Shown: positions 1 through 7,678 of the stretch, piece by piece | Layout of the letters: each line of letters opens with the position of its first letter | How positions within the stretch are numbered: the stretch's first letter is position 1 | Source: Pseudodesulfovibrio sp. | GTDB lineage: Bacteria > Desulfobacterota > Desulfovibrionia > Desulfovibrionales > Desulfovibrionaceae | Direction of reading: 5' to 3' | Assembly (NCBI GenBank): GCA_022712815.1 | Contig: JAFLJW010000236.1 | Span: forward strand, 1 to 19,412 | DNA: 19,412 bases | Program-made: the position numbers and the translations under genes | The notes under the pieces: model-generated | Told to the model about the DNA's origin: nothing | The model's database searches: none | What the model saw: only the letters and a program-made list of their open reading frames with translations

Positions 1-825
1 CTCATGAAATGTATTGTAAATTTGGTCCAAACGCTCATTGGCAGCAGTCAGCATGGATTTCGAGCGGGCAAGAGCAGCCTTGTCTTCCTCTATCCTGCTG
101 ACAAGGGAGGACTCTTCCTTCAAGAAACTCAAATGTTTATAACGAGAAGTCAACTTGTCCTTGAGAAGCTCTTCACTGATTTCTACCTGTTCCCGAACAT
201 ACGTAAGATTTTTCCTCTGATTCCGTATTCGTGCGGATATTTCTTTGACATCCTGCGTCCGCTGTTTGATTTTTTCACGCTGGGCATTGATATCATTGAC
301 CAGCCGATCCCGGCGTGTCTGATACAATTCACGCGCATGTAAAGCCAGATCCGGTGATTTTGACAAAACCTCCTGAGGAAAAACCAATTCCACAGAATAG
401 GGATCAACATACAAAGTGAGAGGGGCCTCGCTTTTGTCATCTTTATTCTCATCCGTAACCGCTTTCGGGTCGTCAAACCAGCGGGACTCGGCTTCCAGGC
501 GTTCAATTTCAGTTATGAGCGAAGAAGTGCGCACGTTCAGTTCTTCCACAGTCGAATCGCTGGCTGTCGCTTCCAATTCGATGAGCGGCTGCCCAACCTC
601 AACGGTATCGCCCTCTCGCACATTGATTTTGCGGACAATACCGCCTTCAAGATGCTGAATTCGCTTTACCCTGCTGCTTGGAATAACTTCGCCTATGGCA
701 TCACTGACGATGTCGAGTGGACTGACTGCCGCCCATACAAAAAAACTGATACAAAAACCTGCACAGAGATAGAAAAGGACTTTGGTCGTCTTGTCGACGT
801 CATATTTACTGCTTTGCTCTTTCAT
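1..825 (-). CDS. Type I secretion membrane-fusion protein (HlyD family), C-terminus beyond window
   Basis: This periplasmic adaptor would link the inner-membrane ABC exporter to the TolC-like channel. About 275 codons are visible and the frame is still open at base 1, so the C-terminal part is missing. The start shows a short cytoplasmic tail, one membrane segment at about residues 15-37, then the HlyD hallmark HLEGGIVRKINVREGDTV at about residues 58-75, the first half of the lipoyl-like domain. From about residue 90 the sequence becomes charged and helical (many E, K, R, Q), as expected for the periplasmic coiled-coil hairpin. It begins 8 bases after the ABC stop codon. An ATG at 829-831 is possible two codons earlier, but the ATG at 823-825 sits better behind the AGG. 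Family assignment is firm; the substrate is unknown. Confidence 0.93.
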   Translation of the reverse strand, partial: MKEQSSKYDVDKTTKVLFYLCAGFCISFFVWAAVSPLDIVSDAIGEVIPSSRVKRIQHLEGGIVRKINVREGDTVEVGQPLIELEATASDSTVEELNVRTSSLITEIERLEAESRWFDDPKAVTDENKDDKSEAPLTLYVDPYSVELVFPQEVLSKSPDLALHARELYQTRRDRLVNDINAQREKIKQRTQDVKEISARIRNQRKNLTYVREQVEISEELLKDKLTSRYKHLSFLKEESSLVSRIEEDKAALARSKSMLTAANERLDQIYNTFHE

Positions 826-833
826 CTGCATAC

Positions 834-2525
834 CTATGACTTCAAGACCGCACCAGGGTCAGGGGCTTGGACTTTTTTCTCTAAAGTACCGATCTTGGGA
901 ACCGGCTTGACATTGAGATCAATAAAAGCATTGAATCCTTTGACCACGTTGGGATCTCTGGAAACAATAAACAAGGTAACACCCTTCTTTGCCAGCATAT
1001 TCATGATCTGAAAGACTGCGTCGCATCCTTCAAGATCAAGTCCTTCGGTCGGCTCGTCAAATACGGCAATCCTTCCCTGCCCGACCATGGCCCGCGCCAG
1101 AGCCAGACGTTTACGGATGCCAAGTGGCAAACTCCGTCCTCCGTCTTTGATCGGCGTGTCCATGCCTGTGGCACTGCCATCAAGAAAACGCCTCAGATCG
1201 GCAATTCGGACTATCTCATTGAGCCTGGCTCCCTCAATATCAGGATTCAACAAGGTAATATTTTCCCTGTAGGTTCCATTCAAAAAAGTCGGCTCCTGCG
1301 GAAGGTACATGACCTGCTGACGCCACCACTGGGGTGCCAACTGGCGCAAATCAACGCCGTCGGCCAGAATCTGCCCCCTGCCGGGTTCAAACAAGCCAAC
1401 AATCAACTTGCAGAGTGTTGTTTTACCGGCACCATTTGATCCGACAATACCGACCACACTTCCGGGTTTAACGACATATGAGAGAGATTCAAAAAGAGGT
1501 CCTGTTGCACCGGGAAAAGCAATGGCGACATCCGCAAATTCCAAACGTCCCGAAAACTTCTTCATGGCTGTACCGCTCGACGTTTCACGAGGAAGTCCAA
1601 TAAATTCATTAATCATTCGCATGGCATCTTCGGCCTTGCCCAGGAGCAGGACTGTTTGCATGAAGCTGCTTGAAATCTGCAAAGCCTTGGCAGAGAGAAT
1701 ACTGGCACCGATCAAAGCTCCGACGGTCAGATCGCCCATGACAACCTGTTTGGCTCCAACAGCATATACGGCCACTTTCAGCAAAGAGTTAAGCCCTTGC
1801 ATCACGGCAAGAGACCAGCTTTTCTCTTGCACCATATTGTCTTTTAGCTGCATGACCCTGGCGACCTGATCATCCCACAAACCACGGAGGAAGCCGCCTC
1901 CATGGAAAGCGCGGACAGTCTCCGCCCCCTGAATGGCCGAATTGACTCCGCCTCGATGTGTGACCATTTCTTCTCGGAAAGCGTTGTCCGAATGGCGGGC
2001 GCGATTCATATTCATTTTACCGACAATGACAGTCGTACCCACAGCCAACAACGTGATTATGGCCAGAGACGGGCTGAGTATGAAAATAGCCAAAAGAAAC
2101 AAGATGAAAAATGGCATATCCAGAACAGAAGCGATTTTTGAAGCTTCATACGCTGCTTGCACAACCAGGGGACCGGCCATAACTTCCTGAATTTTAGCTT
2201 GGGGGATACGTTCCAAAGCGGAAGTCTTGACCTGCGAAAGAGACTCAAGCACAGCCGTCTGGAGCTTGTGATCCGGCTCACGACTGATGGCAGAACACAT
2301 CTTGGTGCGAACAACGCTGAAAGCAACGCCAAGGGCCAGTGCTATCAACATTCCGGCAGTCAGCGTATACAACGTCCCATCAAATCCGTAACCGATATAG
2401 CGGCTCAAAATCTGGATGACAAAAATAGGGGATGCAAGGAACAGGATGTTAACGAAAAAAGACGCGACAACAATTTCTGCCGCAAGAGGCTTGGAGTGGA
2501 ACAGACGCCTTAAAAGCTCGTTCAT
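834..2525 (-). CDS. Type I secretion ABC permease/ATPase (PrtD/HlyB-like) with unusual ATPase motifs
   Basis: This inner-membrane exporter (563 aa) powers one-step secretion of a protein substrate. Residues 1-300 form the membrane domain with hydrophobic segments near 18-45, 55-75, 135-165 and 245-275. The ATPase domain follows from about 327. Walker A is GSNGAGKTT (362-370), the Q-loop Q is at 410, and Walker B is IAVFDE (486-491), with the catalytic Glu present. Two motifs are abnormal. The signature reads LPLGIRKR (466-473) instead of LSGGQ-x-x-R, and the switch histidine is Arg523 (VSRDP). There is no N-terminal C39 peptidase or C39-like domain, so it resembles the short PrtD/HasD type. 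An AGGGG lies 5 bases before the ATG. It lies between the tolC-like and hlyD-like genes, which fixes its role. Whether it hydrolyses ATP normally is uncertain. Confidence 0.92.
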   Translation of the reverse strand: MNELLRRLFHSKPLAAEIVVASFFVNILFLASPIFVIQILSRYIGYGFDGTLYTLTAGMLIALALGVAFSVVRTKMCSAISREPDHKLQTAVLESLSQVKTSALERIPQAKIQEVMAGPLVVQAAYEASKIASVLDMPFFILFLLAIFILSPSLAIITLLAVGTTVIVGKMNMNRARHSDNAFREEMVTHRGGVNSAIQGAETVRAFHGGGFLRGLWDDQVARVMQLKDNMVQEKSWSLAVMQGLNSLLKVAVYAVGAKQVVMGDLTVGALIGASILSAKALQISSSFMQTVLLLGKAEDAMRMINEFIGLPRETSSGTAMKKFSGRLEFADVAIAFPGATGPLFESLSYVVKPGSVVGIVGSNGAGKTTLCKLIVGLFEPGRGQILADGVDLRQLAPQWWRQQVMYLPQEPTFLNGTYRENITLLNPDIEGARLNEIVRIADLRRFLDGSATGMDTPIKDGGRSLPLGIRKRLALARAMVGQGRIAVFDEPTEGLDLEGCDAVFQIMNMLAKKGVTLFIVSRDPNVVKGFNAFIDLNVKPVPKIGTLEKKVQAPDPGAVLKS

Positions 2526-2583
2526 ACCAGCCCCTTACGTGATGATGTCTTCAGAATACAAACTGAGTAGAGCCTGTATCGGA

Positions 2584-3912
2584 TTAAATTTCAGTGATGT
2601 CTTCTGTAATGAGACCCATTTCGTACAGCAGTGTATATCCAGCGATAATAATATCAATATCTGTCGCCACTTTCGCGCTGATAGCTGAAATGTAGTCTCT
2701 TTCACCAACAAGGATATCCAGAAGGCGGACTTCATCGCCTGTCGCCTTTTTCTTTTTGACAAGACCGAGAAATTCCCAAGTGATGTTGGCCTGGTTTTCG
2801 TAGAGGTCGGAGTTCTGTCTCAGGGTGGATAACTCAATCCATGCATTGCGCACACTCTCTTCGACAGTGCGGCGACGATCAAGCAATGTCCGACGGGAAC
2901 TAATCATCTCTGATTTTACGGAACTAATATTTTCCGTGTCCTGAAAACCGGAAAAGAGATTATATGTCATTTGAATTGAGGCTCGTGTTTCGGTCCTGAT
3001 ACCAGCACTGGCCTGATCATTTTCTTTACGCTCACCTTCAAGCACTGCGTCAAATCTCGGAAGATAGTTGGACTCCCGATTTCTCAGACTACCCTGAAGA
3101 CTTTCAATAACATATTTGGTTTCAAGTAGTAGTGGATTGCTCTCAAAGGCGGTGGCCACGGCCTCTTCAACCGTACCCGGCAAATATTTACGAGGTACAG
3201 GCACGGTCGCCATCTTTCCGACTTCATCAAGAGTGGGGGCGAATTCAAAAACAGCCTTGAAATTATTTATTGAAATCTGCAACTGGCGCTCTTGAGTGAC
3301 CCGATAGGACTGGGCACCGGCAAGCTGCCCTTTTACCTGAAGTTCTTCATAAGAATAACCAGCACCACGTTCTACCAGTATTTCCTGCATCCCGGAAAGT
3401 TCTCTCATGCTGTCTTCAGAACGACGGGCATACTTCAGAAGCTCACGAGAACGAATGACTTGCAGATATGCAGTAATGCCCAGAGCAACTATTTCCTGCT
3501 TTGCCTGGGATAAAAGAGCATCAAATTGGTTGACTGTCCCTGCTGCGGAATCAATATTTCCAGACACACCACCAAAATCATAGAGAAGCTGCGATGCGGA
3601 AAGGGTCTGTTCATTACGAGTCATCTGGGTCTGACTGGCTCTGGGCTTGCGTATGTTCTCACGTCCGCCTTCAATGGTGGCATCGACCTTAGGATACCAT
3701 CCACCTTTGGAGCTTTCATACTGGTGCTTCACGGATTGAAGCTGAGCCTCGGAAGACTTGATTCTGTCATGCGTTTTGACCAAGTTTTCAAGCAGGATAT
3801 CGAGATTCAAGCTCCTGCTTTCTTGTGCGCAGGTCACAGAAGACCACCCCGCAACCAGAACAATGCATATAGCGTGCAACAGGAATCTGGTGAGCAACCT
3901 TTTCAAAACCAT
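2584..3912 (-). CDS. TolC-family outer-membrane channel of the type I system
   Basis: This outer-membrane trimeric export channel (442 aa) completes the exporter. A signal peptide is visible: basic start KRLLTR, hydrophobic core about residues 10-22, and likely cleavage after VTCA (29). The mature part is two repeated halves of long helices, with typical TolC features: NLDILLENLVKTHDRIKSSE near 36-55, YPKVDA near 73, LYDFGG near 109 and the second-half YNLFSGFQD near 314. Length is usual for TolC/OEP proteins. The ATG directly abuts GGGAG. The TTG two codons later (3904-3906) has a better 6-base spacing and may be the true start, giving 440 aa. It is the first gene of the operon and ends 58 bases before the ABC gene. 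Confidence 0.93.
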   Translation of the reverse strand: MVLKRLLTRFLLHAICIVLVAGWSSVTCAQESRSLNLDILLENLVKTHDRIKSSEAQLQSVKHQYESSKGGWYPKVDATIEGGRENIRKPRASQTQMTRNEQTLSASQLLYDFGGVSGNIDSAAGTVNQFDALLSQAKQEIVALGITAYLQVIRSRELLKYARRSEDSMRELSGMQEILVERGAGYSYEELQVKGQLAGAQSYRVTQERQLQISINNFKAVFEFAPTLDEVGKMATVPVPRKYLPGTVEEAVATAFESNPLLLETKYVIESLQGSLRNRESNYLPRFDAVLEGERKENDQASAGIRTETRASIQMTYNLFSGFQDTENISSVKSEMISSRRTLLDRRRTVEESVRNAWIELSTLRQNSDLYENQANITWEFLGLVKKKKATGDEVRLLDILVGERDYISAISAKVATDIDIIIAGYTLLYEMGLITEDITEI

Positions 3913-3951
3913 CTCCCGTGTGTATATTAAAAAAACACTTACAGGTACAAA

Positions 3952-3963
3952 GTTATCAATAAC
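3952..3963. promoter_or_regulatory. Short palindrome in the divergent promoter region
   Basis: GTTAT-CA-ATAAC, a perfect inverted repeat of 5-base arms, lies about 40 bases upstream of the tolC-like start. It sits in the roughly 200-base AT-rich gap shared with the rightward cyclase gene. It could be a regulator site, but short palindromes arise by chance in AT-rich DNA. I could not identify convincing -35/-10 pairs for either gene in 3913-4113. Confidence 0.25.
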
Positions 3964-4113
3964 GATTTCAATTATTTACACTACACACCATCACTAAATT
4001 ATGGTTAACATATTTAAATACTCTAGAAAAAGCAAATTAAAATAAAATTTTCATTAGAGATATTGGCTCATTACCAACCCACAGACAGTCAAATACAACC
4101 AACAGGATTTAAA

Positions 4114-6342
4114 ATGGCATCCTTATTCAAAAGAATTTTCAAGAAAGATCAATTGATCCTCCTTGGAGTCGGTATTACGGCCTCTGTTATCATGATAATC
4201 CTGTTCGGAATCCAACCATCCTTCTTGCGTTTTCTGGATTACAAAATATACGATCTCTATCTTGATAAATATCACACCACAAATGCCACCGATATCCCCG
4301 TTATCATTGATCTGGATGAAAAAAGCCTTGCTGAATTGGGACAATGGCCCTGGCCGAGATACAGGGTCGCAAGACTGCTCAAATATCTTCAGGCTTATGG
4401 CGCAGCTTCGGTAGCAACTGATATCATCTTTGCAGAGCCGGACAACACCTCTCCCGTTGCCATCCAAAGACAGGTAAAAAAAGCAACGAACCGGGATATC
4501 ACATTCAAGGGTCTTCCTCCCGGATACGACGACAATGATAAACTCCTTGCACTCAATCTCAAAACCGGACCATTTATTCTCGGTTTCGACTTTCAGACCA
4601 AGGCTCCCCTTACGGAAGACGGAAAAGTCAAAGAGACAATCAATTGTTTCATCAAACCGGTTCAGGTGGCGGTTCTCGCTCCGCTCGGAGCTCCATCACC
4701 ACATGATGTCCTGCACAAGGCAGAAGGAGCTATTTGTCCACTGCCTGTCCTGGCCATGGCTGCTCCACGGACCGGCTTCATCACCATTTCCCCAGATCAG
4801 GACAGCGTCTACCGACGAGTTCCCCTGCTCTATAGCTGGAATGAAAAATTCTATCCCAGTCTGGCAATAGCCGCTCTCATGCAGGGCATGGGAATGAAAT
4901 CAATGGTTTTGAAAATGACATCCCAGGGAATTGAATCCATACGTCTGGGAAAAATAGTCATCCCGACGGACAAGAATGGCCGGATGCTCATTAATTATCG
5001 TGGGAAGATGAAGACATTCCAATACATAAGTGCCGTGGATGTTCTAAGCAGAAAGCTCCCCCCAGGCGCTCTCCGTGGAAAAATCGCATTTATCGGAACT
5101 TCTGCCTCCGGCCTCAAGGACATTCGTTCCACCCCCCTTGATCCCGGATTTCCCGGTGTTGAAGCTCACGCCACCATAATAGACAATATTATCTCCAAAC
5201 AGTTCCTCAGAATTCCTGATTGGGCAATCGGCCTCGAAGTAGTGATCATGGTGGCCGCAGGTCTTGTCACGACCCTGCTTTTGATGTGGGCACAGGCCTC
5301 ATGGCTTATCCTTCCCCTGCTCGGTATGGGCTATGCCATGTGGTACGGGTCTGTTTACATGTATGTCGAGGAGCGGTTCTACATTTCTCCCTTGTATTCA
5401 TTCCTCAACCTTGCCCTGACCTTCATTTTGCTGACTATCATCAAATTCTGGCGCGAGGAACATGCCAAAAAATTCATCCACGGCGCATTTGCTCACTATC
5501 TTGCTCCATCGGTCATCTCGCAGATCATGGACAACCCGGATTCACTATCCCTTGACGGGCAGGAAAAAGATATCACCATTCAATTCTCCGATGTCCGCAA
5601 TTTCACGTCACTTTCAGAGAAACTCACGCCAACGCAGGTAACAGAGCTATTGCACGACTACCTGACTCCCATGACCAAAATCATCACAGACTATGAAGGA
5701 ACGTTGGATAAATTCATTGGTGACGCGGTCATGGCTTTCTGGAATGCGCCGCTCGACATTGAAAACCATCAGGAGAAATCGCTGCAAGCCGCTCTGGCCC
5801 AACAAGACAAACTTGAAGAGCTCAACAAGTTTTTCATTGAAAAGTTTGGCTTTACCATTGCGGTTGGCATTGGCATTCACTCCGGCCCTGTCCGGGTCGG
5901 CAACATGGGGTCTGCCGATCTTTTCGACTACACATTGATCGGCGACAACGTGAACCTCGCATCCCGCCTTGAAAGCCTGACCAAATTCTACGGCCAGAAA
6001 CTCATAGTCAGCCAGACAATCGTCGATGCATCCGGCGACCGCTATTACTTCCGTATCCTCGACAGCGTCCGGGTCAAGGGCAAGAAAGAACCGGTTACCA
6101 TTTTCACGGCTTACACGCTCGATCAGGCGAAGCTAAGAAAGGAAGAGCTTCAATTGTACGCAAAGGCCCATGATCTCTATTTGAGCATGGCCTTCGACAA
6201 GGCAAAGAAAGTATTTCAAGAACTTAAAGACAGCTACGGAGAACCCGTCCTGTACACCATGTACATTGAACGATGCGAACAACTACAAGAAAACCCGCCT
6301 GGAGATGCCTGGGACGGCGTCTACACCCACACGACCAAGTAA
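4114..6342 (+). CDS. Membrane adenylate cyclase with CHASE2 sensor domain
   Basis: This protein (742 aa) would make cAMP from ATP in response to an extracytoplasmic signal. One membrane segment (about 14-33) precedes a large CHASE2 periplasmic domain (about 40-365, including IPVIIDLDEKSLAELGQWPWPR and GKIAFIGTSA). Three closely spaced membrane segments follow (about 371-445), then a class III cyclase domain (about 484-665). Visible catalytic residues are metal-binding Asp493 (QFSDVRNFT) and Asp537 (FIGDAVMAFW), purine-selecting Lys533 and Thr607 (DYTLIGD), and Asn614/Arg618 (NLASR). The Lys/Thr pair fits adenylate-specific class IIIb enzymes. I chose the ATG at 4114 because AGGA lies 6 bases before it; an in-frame TTG at 4063 would add 17 residues. 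The stop codon lies inside the target duplication of the downstream mobile cassette. It is transcribed divergently from the secretion operon. Confidence 0.93.
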   Translation: MASLFKRIFKKDQLILLGVGITASVIMIILFGIQPSFLRFLDYKIYDLYLDKYHTTNATDIPVIIDLDEKSLAELGQWPWPRYRVARLLKYLQAYGAASVATDIIFAEPDNTSPVAIQRQVKKATNRDITFKGLPPGYDDNDKLLALNLKTGPFILGFDFQTKAPLTEDGKVKETINCFIKPVQVAVLAPLGAPSPHDVLHKAEGAICPLPVLAMAAPRTGFITISPDQDSVYRRVPLLYSWNEKFYPSLAIAALMQGMGMKSMVLKMTSQGIESIRLGKIVIPTDKNGRMLINYRGKMKTFQYISAVDVLSRKLPPGALRGKIAFIGTSASGLKDIRSTPLDPGFPGVEAHATIIDNIISKQFLRIPDWAIGLEVVIMVAAGLVTTLLLMWAQASWLILPLLGMGYAMWYGSVYMYVEERFYISPLYSFLNLALTFILLTIIKFWREEHAKKFIHGAFAHYLAPSVISQIMDNPDSLSLDGQEKDITIQFSDVRNFTSLSEKLTPTQVTELLHDYLTPMTKIITDYEGTLDKFIGDAVMAFWNAPLDIENHQEKSLQAALAQQDKLEELNKFFIEKFGFTIAVGIGIHSGPVRVGNMGSADLFDYTLIGDNVNLASRLESLTKFYGQKLIVSQTIVDASGDRYYFRILDSVRVKGKKEPVTIFTAYTLDQAKLRKEELQLYAKAHDLYLSMAFDKAKKVFQELKDSYGEPVLYTMYIERCEQLQENPPGDAWDGVYTHTTK

Positions 6343-6346
6343 ATAA
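6339..6346. repeat. Left target-site duplication, GTAAATAA
   Basis: This 8-base direct repeat is identical to 7031-7038 and lies immediately outside the left inverted terminus. Eight bases is the usual duplication length for ISL3-family insertions. It contains the TAA stop of the cyclase gene, so the insertion left that protein intact. Confidence 0.85.
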
Positions 6347-6357
6347 GGTTCATCCGG
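6347..6357 (+). repeat. Left terminal inverted repeat of the cassette
   Basis: GGTTCATCCGG is a perfect match to the complement of 7020-7030. Beyond it about 8 of the next 15 positions also match. It overlaps the TGA stop of the transposase remnant on the minus strand. Confidence 0.85.
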
Positions 6358-6583
6358 CCAAAGCGTACTTTGGTTTATGAATGCCCATGATTCTGAGTTT
6401 GAAGAACTTGGTATCCCTGTAGCCATATGCCTGCCATTTCAATGTCTTGATCTTGTTATTCGTAGCTTCGATTGGGCCTGACGAGATCGGATGGTCGCAA
6501 TAGGACAGAATGCCGAATCGGTGTGTTGCCAAAGTCCTAGCCATGACTTGCAATGGCCTGATTGTCCGAACAACCGGAATCAC
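6350..6583 (-). pseudogene. ISL3-family transposase, C-terminal remnant
   Basis: About 77 codons match the end of ISL3-type transposases: a segment like IPVVRTIRPLQVMARTLATH, then PISSGPIEATNNKIKTLK, AYGYRDTKFFKLRI and a terminal KYALAG. The SSGPIEATNNKIK segment carries the conserved Glu region near the end of the DDE catalytic domain. The rest of the transposase (roughly 300 residues in the family) is absent, so it cannot be active. Reading from the GTG at 6583 is possible, but I see no evidence that it is a real start. The upstream cargo ORF ends in TGA only one codon before, in the same reading frame. Confidence 0.82.
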
Positions 6584-6586
6584 CTC

Positions 6587-6892
6587 TCATTGCTTAATAG
6601 CTCCAGCCTCGACTTCGTAAGTCATTTGTTGGTGTGGCGCTTTCGAAGTGATTTCTCCGAACCCTTTTTCAATCATCCCAAGTTCTCGAATGATGTAGGA
6701 AACATTCTGCAATATTTGCCTTATCTGATTACTAGAAAGGGGCATGGAAATATCTTCAACGCTACCCCTTATGCGCATAGCCTCTTCAAGGAGCTTCTCA
6801 ATTGCTCTTTCGAAGGCGTTTTGCGTGTTCAGAGTCTTATTGACGAGGTCGTCGATGATTTGAATTGCCTGTTCGGCACTTGGATTTTCCAT
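6587..6892 (-). CDS. Small helical protein of unknown function, cassette cargo
   Basis: This 101-residue ORF lies inside the ISL3-like cassette. I do not recognise the family. The protein is soluble, acidic and probably almost all helical (EQAIQIIDDLVNKTL, then NAFERAIEKLLEEAMRIR and QIRQILQNVSYIIREL), with no membrane segment, signal peptide or cysteine. The ATG at 6892 has GGAGGG about 11 bases upstream, a little far but strong; an in-frame TTG at 6937 would add 15 residues. It ends in TGA one codon before the transposase remnant and in the same frame. It could be a passenger gene or a chance ORF, but its ribosome site and clear heptad-like pattern favour a real gene. Confidence 0.5.
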   Translation of the reverse strand: MENPSAEQAIQIIDDLVNKTLNTQNAFERAIEKLLEEAMRIRGSVEDISMPLSSNQIRQILQNVSYIIRELGMIEKGFGEITSKAPHQQMTYEVEAGAIKQ

Positions 6893-7019
6893 ATTGTGAT
6901 ATGCCCTCCTATTCAGTTGTTTTGAATTTTCAAGCAAATTTCGCGCCTATATATATTCATTTTTATTAATAGATTGTGTTGATTTGTTTGTTTTATTTGC
7001 TATCAAAAATAATCTTGAA

Positions 7020-7030
7020 CCGGATGAACC
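7020..7030 (-). repeat. Right terminal inverted repeat of the cassette
   Basis: CCGGATGAACC is the exact complement of the left terminus at 6347-6357. It is directly followed by the second copy of the 8-base target duplication. Confidence 0.85.
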
Positions 7031-7038
7031 GTAAATAA
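7031..7038. repeat. Right target-site duplication, GTAAATAA
   Basis: Identical to 6339-6346. Removing one copy plus the cassette would restore a continuous sequence running from the cyclase stop codon into the hairpin at 7040-7056. Confidence 0.85.
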
Positions 7039-7039
7039 G

Positions 7040-7056
7040 GGTGATTTTTTCTCACC
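7040..7056 (+). terminator. Possible weak terminator of the cyclase gene, displaced by the cassette
   Basis: GGTGA and TCACC flank a seven-base T-rich loop; TGTTTGAAACTTTTT follows. The 5-bp stem is weak. Without the insertion it would lie only a few bases after the cyclase stop. Another short inverted repeat, TTGAAA...TTTCAA (7060-7080), follows. Function is not certain. Confidence 0.3.
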
Positions 7057-7124
7057 TGTTTGAAACTTTTTCGCTTTCAAGCGCATCCTGAAATGCAGAA
7101 GTAATAAAAAAAGTGGAGAATAGC

Positions 7125-7615
7125 ATGAAAGCCAACACGGCGACCTTGTATCGAAAGATCAGCCAGGGCCAAGCCCTTAGTGCCAAACTTTCGGCCATCT
7201 GCGATCAGGACGAACTGGCAACCGAGATTGTCCGGCTGGGTGAGCAGTTCGCCCTGCCAGTAACCGTGGAAGAAGTACGCTAATATCTTGAACCCAAGCA
7301 GAATTCTGAATTGAATGACGACGAACTTGAGATGGTGGTCGGAGGCAAGGGAGACAAGGACAAATTTATGCGAGGAACCGCAGGCAACGACAATATGGCT
7401 GGCGGTTCTGGTAACGACACGCTGGAGGGCTGCGATGGCAATGACACGCTGAGTGGTGCTTCCGGTAACGACGACATGTCTGGTGGCGGGGCGATGATAC
7501 GATGTATGGCGGTTCTGGCAACGACACCATCATCAGCCACAACTATACCACCATCAGGCTTGAGGGCGTGACCATGTCGTATGAAGAGGTCATGGACTGC
7601 ATACTGAAAGGATGA
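7125..7615 (+). pseudogene. Nif11-type leader fused to RTX repeats, broken by a stop and a frameshift
   Basis: The ATG at 7125 follows GTGGAGA with 6-base spacing. The first 52 codons resemble a Nif11-like leader (KISQGQALSAKLSAICDQDE, then EIVRLGEQF and LPVTVEEVR). A TAA at 7281-7283 then ends translation, but the same frame continues sensibly: YLEPKQ, the leader end DDELEMVVGG, and RTX nonapeptides GNDNMAGGS, GNDTLEGCD, GNDTLSGAS, GNDDMSGG. At about 7485-7492 one base is missing. In the shifted frame the pattern resumes (GDDTMYGGSGNDTI) and continues with TTIRLEGVTMSYEEVMDCIL to a TGA at 7613-7615. Repaired, it would be about 163 aa: a secreted calcium-binding product with a double-glycine leader. 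The two lesions make it a pseudogene in this copy, unless one is a sequencing error. A separate 52-residue leader peptide could still be made. Confidence 0.78.
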
Positions 7616-7678
7616 TTTCTATCACCTCAGACTGCTGACAACCCCGCGCCTTTAGGCGGCGTAACAAGAGGTCAAAGC

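Larger units (their letters stand above)
6347..7030 (-). mobile_element. ISL3-like mobile insertion cassette with deleted transposase and small cargo ORF
   Basis: A 684-base element is bounded by GGTTCATCCGG (6347-6357) and its exact complement CCGGATGAACC (7020-7030). Weaker similarity continues about 15 bases further in. It is flanked by the 8-base duplication GTAAATAA. On the minus strand it keeps only the last part of an ISL3-type transposase gene, whose stop lies inside the left terminus. The rest is a 101-codon unrelated ORF and an AT-rich segment (6938-7010) with no gene visible. Full ISL3 elements are about 1.2-1.6 kb (family knowledge), so this is a non-autonomous derivative that would need a transposase in trans. 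The intact duplications suggest a fairly recent insertion of the already shortened form. Confidence 0.85.

Noticed and set aside
6491..6925. Rightward 144-codon ORF inside the mobile cassette
   Set aside because: It lies antisense to both the transposase remnant and the cargo ORF, has no ribosome site and no recognisable domain.
7311..7571. Independent RTX-repeat gene from a TTG start
   Set aside because: It is in frame with the Nif11 leader upstream, has no ribosome site of its own, and its C-terminal third is out-of-frame nonsense after the 1-base deletion.
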